A DNA stretch of 20,928 nucleotides from Stramenopiles sp. TOSAG23-6 (taxonomy: Eukaryota; Sar): assembly GCA_900128565.1 (NCBI GenBank), contig LT636032.1:1-20928 (forward strand), read 5' to 3'. Below the pieces are notes generated by a model, which searched no databases, was not told the DNA's origin, and worked only from the letters and a program-made list of their open reading frames with translations. Shown here one piece after another: positions 9,120 through 15,618 of the stretch. A program made the position numbers and the translations under genes. The number at the start of each line of letters is the position of its first letter. The first letter of the stretch is position 1.

Positions 9120-9352
9120 AATGATCATTGAAATGAATAAAATTTCTTTTAAAATAACTATTTTAAAATAAAAATTGTGAATCATTTTATTTTATGTTTG
9201 AAAAGATTCGATGTTTGAACAAATAAAGTTCAAACATTATTTGAGGTATTTCCAAAATTTTCTCTAATATCACAAGGAAATGCAAAAGTGTCGGACTCAA
9301 AACTGATATTTTTTTGAGTTTTTTTTGGGTTTTTTTTTTTGAGTGTATTACA

Positions 9353-9368
9353 TTAGGGTTGGGGTTTA
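9353..9368 (-). repeat. Telomere-like CCCTAA run at the stop of the orphan exon
   Basis: Plus strand TTAGGGTTGGGGTTTA; sense strand reads AAACCCCAACCCTAA just after the TAA stop at 9366-9368. Confidence 0.7.
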
Positions 9369-9493
9369 ATCGGAGAATATAGACAAAGAACGATCCTCTC
9401 CAACTTTTTCAGAAGAATCATTATTATCATTGTTATTATTATCATTTTCATCACCAATGTGCTTCCGAAGTTGCTCTTTCCATCGAGAATGCC
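9366..9493 (-). CDS. Orphan terminal exon; probably the end of the gene at the right edge
   Basis: Reads (T)GG-CAT-TCT and encodes WHSRWKEQLRKHIGDEN, then an Asn/Asp run, ending SLSIFSD and TAA. This frame needs a phase-1 upstream exon. The G-patch exon that precedes it here ends in phase 0, which would put this exon into another frame (ending in a TAA at 9353). The gene at 20376-20923 ends in phase 1 and shares the same last 50 coding bases and the splice site. The acidic frame of that gene joined to this exon gives a smooth reading (GPSADD then WHSRWKEQL). I infer this exon belongs to that gene. Confidence 0.6.
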
Positions 9494-9606
9494 AAGTACT
9501 GTGAAAAAATATTTCAAAACATTTTTAATTTTGTTAGGGTTAGGTGTACCACAATTTTCTATGAAAAACTAAATAAATTTGAAATTGAAATGATAAAAAA
9601 ACGTAC
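9494..9606 (-). other. Introner-type intron before the orphan exon, CCCTAA-expanded core
   Basis: Starts GTACGTTTTTTTATC, core ACACCTAACCCTAACAAAA in which the branch-point-like CCTAAC is duplicated as a telomere-like run (plus strand 9534-9544), ends CACAGTACTT; 113 nt. Confidence 0.75.
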
Positions 9607-9656
9607 AATCATCAGCACTTGGCCCCGAATCACCAAAAACACTATTTTCTTCTCCC
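9602..9656 (-). repeat. 55-bp exact copy of the right end of the window
   Basis: Minus-strand 9656-9602 is identical to plus-strand 20874-20928 over exactly 55 bases. The next base out differs (T here, C there), and the nine before it (AAGAAGAAA) match again. The segment covers an exon end and GTACG. Confidence 0.95.
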
Positions 9657-10134
9657 ATTTCTTCTTTGTAGATACGAAGCCACGTCGACCAGGGCGACGT
9701 CCTGCACATGCTTTATAAAGGTCATCGAATGAAACACCCTTTGAGTTGACAGATTTTTCCTCATCTGAGTCTGAACTATCCGAACTATCAGAACTATCAG
9801 AACTATCGCTATTACATCCTGGAATGATGACCTTGAATTTTGAATTTGACGCATAGATATCCGCAAAATGACCAAGATCAAAGCTTTTACTTTCCTCTTC
9901 TATTTTCTCAGCTTTGTAGCCGAGACCGTCGTCTTCATCTTTTTTGACTGCTTTGATGTGCGTTGTAATTCCACTCTCAGTCTTTCCAAGACCTTTTCCT
10001 TTCCAGCCCATACCTGCCAACATTCGCTTTGACCAATCATTTGGACCAGTTGCATTCTGCTCATTGACAGTGGAACACATCTTCGATAACGTTTTTCTCG
10101 ATGCACATCGAATTGTCTCTGCAATTGCCGTCAT
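9607..10134 (-). CDS. G-patch protein, PINX1/GPATCH4-like; 3' part doubtful
   Basis: Residues about 34-75 match a G-patch: DWSKRMLAGMGWKGKGLG, then a basic tail GITTHIKAVKK and DDGLGYK, as in PINX1 and GPATCH4. G-patch proteins activate DEAH-box helicases in ribosome biogenesis or splicing. A Ser-Asp microsatellite (about 109-126) and an acidic patch follow, then SFDDLYKACAGRRPGRRG, comparable to the family's LFxACxGRTAHKGAR segment, so the frame is right to about residue 160. After that, inside the 55-bp shared segment, the frame reads IVFLVIRGQVLMI, which is hydrophobic and unlike the family. The true 3' part is probably elsewhere. M1 at 10134 or M19 could be the start. Confidence 0.75.
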
Positions 10135-10374
10135 TGTAATAATGGTAGGTACTTTTAGTAGTTCCGTCTTGAAGACTGGTAAAATTGAATTTTACAAAGT
10201 TGCACTGACTGTCGAAACCGAAAACAAAACGATGACGTCATCGAAAAAAGTGACTCTTTTGGATTGACTCTCTTCGTCTCGTCAAGTGACCCACTTTATT
10301 TTCACCTCGACTTCTTGAAGTTGAGAAAACCAATCAACTTGGAGCAATTCGACTCGCGAGCTAAATTTGAAATT
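10135..10374. promoter_or_regulatory. Divergent promoter region, G-patch and ALG5 genes
   Basis: 240 bp between the two start codons, with no ORF that begins with ATG and no motif I recognise. TGACGTCA-like tgacgtcatcg at about 10213-10223 resembles a bZIP site, but one copy proves nothing. Confidence 0.35.
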
Positions 10375-11409
10375 ATGGTACTTCTTTGGTTTGATTGGTT
10401 TCAGATTATTCTGGTATTACTAATAGTTTTATGGATTTTGTATCCTTATTTTCTTTTCTGGAATCATTTATATTTTATGAATTATTATGCTACAGAACAT
10501 ACGTTTTATGATCCATTTAAGAGCACCAAGGTTCCATTTCCTTCACTACACGAACGTGGTAGTGTAGAGCTTAGCGTAGTCATTCCTGCTTACAACGAGG
10601 AACATCGTATTACAGCAATGTTAGATGAATGTATGTCGTACCTAGTCACGCGTGCACTTCGCGATAAGCATTTTTCTTATGAAGTTATTGTTGTTGACGA
10701 CGGTAGTACCGACCGTACAGCAAAAGTAGTTGCAGATAAGTATGTGCGTAAGTATGGAGCCGATTACATTCGGTTATGTAGGTTATGTTTTAACAGAGGG
10801 AAAGGTGGAGCGGTACGTCATGGAGTTTTTAGAGCTCGCGGTTTAAGTATCCTCATGGTTGACGCGGATGGAGCCACTAAATTCGAAGAAGTTGAGAAGT
10901 TAGAGGCGATATTGCGTCAAACGCAGCGCAATGGATTCGGTATCGTAGTTGGCAGTCGTGTACATAATAGATCTCTGATTAGATCGAAATCTTCGATTGG
11001 AGTGAATGGGACTCGTCGGAGTTTTGGTGAAAAGAGGCTTTCAACGCAGAAATCCGCGGGTGAATTACTGCGTCGTTTTTTTAATCTTTTTGTGTCCATT
11101 ACTTGTGTATCTGGAGTACAAGACACCTTGTGTGGATTTAAACTATTTTCCCGTCGTGCCGCTCAAACTATATTCCCATCATTACATCTACAGAGCTGGG
11201 GATTTGATGTAGAATTGTTGTATATAGCCCGGCGTTTTTTTATACCTATTACTGAAGCGTCGGTGAATTATATCGATATTCCGGGATCAAAAGTTCAATT
11301 TAGTAATTTTGTAGAAATGTTTAGGGATATATTGCTTCTTCGTTTTTCTTATGCGACGTTTCTTTGGCATTTAGAGACTGAAGGTACGGATTTAAATAGT
11401 ATTCGTTGA
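10375..11409 (+). CDS. ALG5: Dolichyl-phosphate beta-glucosyltransferase ALG5
   Basis: A 344-residue single-exon protein. An N-terminal membrane helix (residues about 8-30, IILVLLIVLWILYPYFLF) is followed by a GT-A fold of family GT2: VVIPAYNEE (68-76), VVDDGSTD (106-113), NRGKGGAV (140-147), and DADGATKF (163-170), all diagnostic for ALG5. The enzyme makes dolichyl-phosphate-glucose on the cytosolic side of the ER for N-glycan precursor glucosylation. The length is close to the family's usual 320-340. An insert near residues 200-240 is Ser/Arg-rich. ATG at 10375 sits directly before the helix; the frame is open upstream but without ATG. No introner. Its presence implies glucosylated lipid-linked oligosaccharides in this organism. 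Confidence 0.95.
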   Translation: MVLLWFDWFQIILVLLIVLWILYPYFLFWNHLYFMNYYATEHTFYDPFKSTKVPFPSLHERGSVELSVVIPAYNEEHRITAMLDECMSYLVTRALRDKHFSYEVIVVDDGSTDRTAKVVADKYVRKYGADYIRLCRLCFNRGKGGAVRHGVFRARGLSILMVDADGATKFEEVEKLEAILRQTQRNGFGIVVGSRVHNRSLIRSKSSIGVNGTRRSFGEKRLSTQKSAGELLRRFFNLFVSITCVSGVQDTLCGFKLFSRRAAQTIFPSLHLQSWGFDVELLYIARRFFIPITEASVNYIDIPGSKVQFSNFVEMFRDILLLRFSYATFLWHLETEGTDLNSIR

Positions 11410-11450
11410 AATTTTATTAAAATGTTATTAAAAAAAAACAATAAATGGTT

Positions 11451-11451
11451 N
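11451..11451. other. Ambiguous base (n)
   Basis: Single n after the ALG5 stop, in an A/T-rich stretch; an unresolved assembly position. A second n is at 13744. Confidence 0.95.
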
Positions 11452-11503
11452 CGTAATATAAATAGTTAGACTTGAAATTTTATTAAATAAGACTGGTAAA
11501 TGT

Positions 11504-13438
11504 CTAAATAACATTTGGAGAACGACCAACGATCACCATACTCTGACGAATTTGCTTACGATTCATATTTTCACCTTTAATCATATTTGTCCTTCTTTGC
11601 TCATGCATTGTCAAAAAAAAAAACAGACTCAAAATGTTTTTGTTAGGTACAAAATTTCGTATGAAAAAAAAAAACTAAATTTGAAATTCACAATGAAAAC
11701 GTACATATTTTCGTTTATCCCAATGTCTTTTAAATCCTCCCGTCCAGGACGATTCGCCTATTTTGAGTCTCTGGAATTGCAAATGTTTTTCTTCATTGAA
11801 GTTTCTCCGTGTTGAACGTGAAGCAGCCGCACTTTGAGTTCGCTTATATTTAGATTTAGATGAAATACCAGTTTTATTCTTTGAATTCATTCCGCGATAT
11901 TTTCGATCAGAGTGTCGTGTAAGTGGCGCTGAGGAAATTTGCCTTCCAGATCTATTTTGTTTTGTACCAAAATTTGTAATTTTTGTTCTATTTCTATCGT
12001 ATTTTTCTGTAACCAGAGATTCCGCACTCTTACCAAGATATTGCTCATATTGCTTCGTAGTCACATCTACGCTTTGTCTTGATTTTCTTGAAGCTGATGA
12101 ACATAGTCTTTCACTTCTGGTTGCTGGTGGTCTTCTATGGCCTGCATCTGTCGAGCCAGGGCGTTGTGTAGATCTCAAGGTACCCGCTGTGGTGGGTCGT
12201 GCAGTTTTTCTTTTCATACGTCTATTTGTACCAAATTCTGTACCTAACGAACGCCTTTCTTGTTTCGGACTTATTGGAGCCTTTACAGCGATAAGTCTAA
12301 AGTTCATATCATTATCAATATGATTTGAACGATTTACTACGCGAAAAGCGGACTGAGCTGTTTCGTTAGACAACGGACCACTTTCAGTATTATTCCAGGC
12401 AATTTTTTGGTTGTAATGCTTGTTCTGTATTGTGGCTGAACGTTTTTGGTTATGATGCTTGTTCTGGTGTGTGACTGAAGGAATGACGTTGTCCTTAAGT
12501 ATTGTGAAAAAATATTTCAAAAAATCTAAAAAAAATTGTTAGGTACAAAATTGCCTATGAAAAAATACATTCGAAATTGAAAAATAATGAAAACGTACAA
12601 TATCATTAGAATTCGTCAAATTACTTTGAAAACTATTACTTGAACTACATCTTGAACCACGATCTCGAGTACTACTTGTAACACTTTGTTCATGAGCAGC
12701 AATTTCAATTCGGTACGCATTTGCTAAAGCTGTACCGATACTACTATTATCTGAATTTTGGACTAATGGCGGCGTTGGAATGAATGCCGATCTACTTTCG
12801 AAATCAAAATTATCAAAGGTATTACTATGAGTTGGCTTTACAGTACGTTGTTGTGTGTTCTTTTCAATAGACTCTTGCTCTTTGTGTACAATACTTTCCT
12901 TATTTTCTCCTAGAATGGTTTTGTTAATACTATCTTCACCGACGTTGGTTTCACCGAAAAGATCAACTATTGATAAATATTCTTCGTCACTACTGGTACA
13001 ATATTGTGTAGTTGAATTTGACAAAAATCGTTTTGGCTTATGCATATTTCGTTTATACTTATTTCCTCCGTATACTAGTATTTTTTTCCTATTTTGAAGC
13101 ATCGTTTTCTTTCTTGGTACGAACTTTTTAACACTTTTAGAAGTGACTACATCAGGGGAGAATATTCCAGAAATTGCATTATCAAAGCTGCCCCTTGGAT
13201 CTACACTTCGCTTATGTTTTTTATAGCTATTACATTCATTGTTGTAGACTCGCCGAGCATTCACGAGTTTCTTATCAAATACTCGTACTGATTTCTTTCC
13301 TACTGGAGATACCAATACACTTTTCTTGTGTAACGTGTGCGACGTTTTGTTTACCTTTTTCTTCTTCGGTGAATAGGACATAAGCACCTTGCGCTTTCCC
13401 GAATTAGCAAGTTTAGACTCCTTAAACCTTCTGTCCAT
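11504..13438 (-). CDS. Basic disordered protein of unknown function, 3 exons
   Basis: Exons 13438-12599, 12496-11705 and 11602-11504 give 576 residues. The last, 33-codon exon (EQRRTNMIKGENMNRKQIRQ onward, TAG stop) is short but keeps the frame exactly. The protein is rich in Lys, Arg, Ser, Asn and Thr, with no domain I recognise. The N-terminal third is strongly basic (PKKKKVNKTSHTLHKKSV), the middle has acidic patches (SSDEEYLSIVDLFGE), and the C-terminal third has Arg/Pro/Thr motifs such as RPTTAG and RPGSTD. PKKKKV resembles a classical nuclear localisation signal, so a nuclear role is possible but unproven. ATG at 13438 is the first in frame. The composition resembles the WW-like gene at 3066-4340, but no alignment is evident. 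Confidence 0.75.
11603..11704 (-). other. Introner-type intron 2 of the basic disordered protein gene
   Basis: Starts GTACGTTTTCATTGTG, has TTTCATACGAAATTT, core GTACCTAAC, ends GACAATGCAT; 102 nt, phase 0. The join reads WDKRKY-EQRRTN. Confidence 0.88.
12497..12598 (-). other. Introner-type intron 1 of the basic disordered protein gene
   Basis: Starts GTACGTTTTCATTATT, core GTACCTAACAATT, ends CACAATACTT; 102 nt, phase 0. The join reads NSNDI-KDNVIPS. It shows that ACTT is an accepted 3' end. Confidence 0.88.
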
Positions 13439-13739
13439 ATTAATGATTTGGTTTGTTACAAGATAATCATTGGTCAATATTCATTCTATAACGCATGTAG
13501 ATCTTACCGTGTGAGAAAGATACTCTACAACTATTATAATTATTTTGAAACCCGTATAGTACGTACGTTTTCAAAATTCGGTTTTTTTAACCGATAGATT
13601 TTTTGAAAGCCCACGAAATCAAATCGGAGTGGCGTGAAACGTTTAAAATTTTGAAATTTTTTTTAAACCTCGCGCAAGTGTCGGAAAAGCTGTCGAAAAT
13701 GTCTCAAAAATCGTTCCTCTAAAGCAAAACAATAAAACA
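13439..13739. promoter_or_regulatory. Divergent promoter region containing a solitary introner 5' end
   Basis: 301 bp between divergent genes. At 13563-13578 it holds GTACGTTTTCAAAATT, identical to the start of several introns, in plus orientation, but no CCTAAC core or ATACAT end follows. A short inverted repeat CGGTT/AACCG lies next to it (13579-13593). It may be a decayed introner or the 5' half of a 5' UTR intron of the F-box gene. Confidence 0.45.
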
Positions 13740-15140
13740 ATGANAAAAAACAGAAGAAATAAACCACGCAAGGATAAGAAAAAAACTAATAATAGATACT
13801 TTAAACAGGAAAAATACCAAAATCGTAAACATCGAACGAATCAGAAAAGTTCTCAAACTCGGAGTCAACATTTTCAGTCAGGAAAATGTTCGAGTCAAAC
13901 GACAGAGCCTAGCGACATAGCAGTTTCAATAGCGGCGCTTATTTCCTCAAAACCAATCGGGAATGCAAAAAATACTAGTAATATACAACGTACAATGCAC
14001 GAGAGCAAACATGAAGCGATAGAAAAATTTTCTTTATTGGAACTGGTTGATAATAACCCTTGCTGGATTGATACTTTACCAAGGGTACTCTTGCTGGAAT
14101 GCTTTTCATTTCTAGGAACAGATTCTCTTCATAAAGTTATATGTATAAGATGGCAAGAATGTTTACGTTCTAAAGCTGCTTCATATTGTATATGGCATCG
14201 TATATATTTTCATACATTTCCAACATTACCAGATTTCTTCCATCTTTATCAACATTCAAATGAAATTTCTGAATGCGATTCCTGGTTAACAGCTTGTTCT
14301 CGAAGGTGGGAGCAAGATAATCAATGGCTCAATGAATCCTCATCATGGAAAGAGTTAAAACTCTCATGGTATTCGCGTGAAGAATTGCATGTTGGTCCAG
14401 ATCAGGAGTTTAAGGATATTCGTAGCGCGTTAGATTATGTATTGTTTCATCATTAAATACAAATTTATTTTTTTTACTATGAAAATTCTGTACCTAACGA
14501 AAAATTCAAATGTAAAACATATTTTTTCAGAATATATGGTGGACCTTTTGACAGAATTGTTGTACATCCTGGTCAATACAGACCTTTATTAATTACTATA
14601 GTTAAACCTGTTGAAATAATTGGTCTTACCAAAAATAATCCAAAAATGCTAGAAAATAATTTCAGAGACAACGTTTCAAACTCTAATCCAAACCCTCAAA
14701 AAGTTGAAAAAGACAAATTTCTCTTACTTCAGGACACACCCATAAAACTCGATATTCACATTGAAGTTAAACTAAAGTCACATCAAACAGCCAGAATGGC
14801 AAATTTTCATATTTGTTCTTCAAGCAATGCTGATTTTCCCGTTGATTCGTTATCTGGTGTAGAGAGTGTAAGTGGATGCCTGCAACTTGATGATTGCATA
14901 GTAGAACGTGCGAATGTTTCCTTGTTAAAAAAGCATCCTTCACCTTTGGCCGGTCGTCGAGATGGTTTAGGTAATGGTATCATTGTACCTTCACGCTGTA
15001 TTTTCAAAAAGTGTGTATTTTATGACACAATCTGCCCAGCCACACTTGACAATTTAAGGTATTCAAAAACAATTAATTGTGTTTCAAATGAGGATGAAGT
15101 TCCATGGCCTAATGGAGAAGACTTAGTACTACCAATTTAA
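13740..15140 (+). CDS. F-box protein with beta-helix-like C-terminus, 2 exons
   Basis: Exons 13740-14438 and 14538-15140 give 433 residues. After a basic tail, residues about 109-155 match an F-box: WIDTLPRVLLLECFSFLGTD, then LHKVICIRWQECLRS. F-box proteins link substrates to SCF ubiquitin ligases through Skp1. Beyond residue 220 the pattern FKDIRSALDY, then VVHPGQYRPLLITIVKPVEI and IGLT, is that of the first turns of a right-handed parallel beta-helix as in FBXO10/FBXO11 and pectate-lyase-like proteins (often preceded by a tIqeAid phrase). The remaining helix is short or divergent. Codon 2 contains an n (13744). A Trp-rich region at 160-215 links the two parts. TAA stop. Confidence 0.82.
14439..14537 (+). 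other. Introner-type intron of the F-box gene
   Basis: Starts GTATTGTTTCATCATT, core GTACCTAACGAAA, ends TTTTTTCAGAATATAT; 99 nt, phase 0. The join is SALDY-GGPFDRIVVHPG. Ending at the CAG would give AAT-ATA-TGG-TGG-ACC-TTT-TGA, a stop, so AG is not the 3' site. Confidence 0.9.
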
Positions 15141-15618
15141 AAAGTCAATGCTAAACAAATTGAATTATGTAGAGATGAAAAAATATTAGATAGTACTAAA
15201 TTGTACTAAATTGTCTGGAGAAATATATTATATATAAAAAGAAAATTTGTTGTAGTACTTTTTACATTTTTTTTTGGTACAAAATTTTAAATTTTGGTAT
15301 TAATACGTGGAATAAGAATTTATCAGTTTTAGACTTTGGAAAATACTTTCGGAAAGACTTTCCGGAAAGTACTCTTTGGTACAAAATTTTGTAATTAAAA
15401 TAAAAATTCATCAAGTTTCCTATCTTCGTCAAAAAAATTCCGGAAAGTCTTTTTTTTGGTACAAAATTTTGTACTTAACGTTCAAACGTCGATTTTTTTA
15501 AAATTTTCTACAGGAGCGCGCGGCAATCTGCCCCTTTTACCATTTTTTATTTAAAAATTAGATTAGATTAGATTGGAAGTTGGAACGAGTCGAAACTTTG
15601 CGTTTGAAATTTTGGAGG
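15141..15618. repeat. Intergenic, 478 bp, with repeated introner-like core and CCGGAAAGT boxes
   Basis: GGTACAAAATTTT occurs at 15276, 15378 and 15458, the last two as the palindrome GGTACAAAATTTTGTA; the third continues to CTTAACG, close to the intron core. CCGGAAAGT occurs at 15362 and 15440, each about 10-16 bp before such a palindrome, and (with 15350-15370) forms a ctttcCGGAAAG palindrome. It precedes the esterase gene and follows the F-box gene. It could be a pair of diverged element copies or upstream control sites. Confidence 0.55.

Noticed and set aside
10264-10374. N-terminal extension of ALG5
   Set aside because: It begins with TTG, and the family starts close to the membrane helix, as ATG 10375 does.
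14521-14530. Canonical 3' splice site TTTTTTCAG in the F-box gene
   Set aside because: Splicing there gives an in-frame TGA seven codons on; ending at AATATAT keeps the frame and restores the beta-helix motif.
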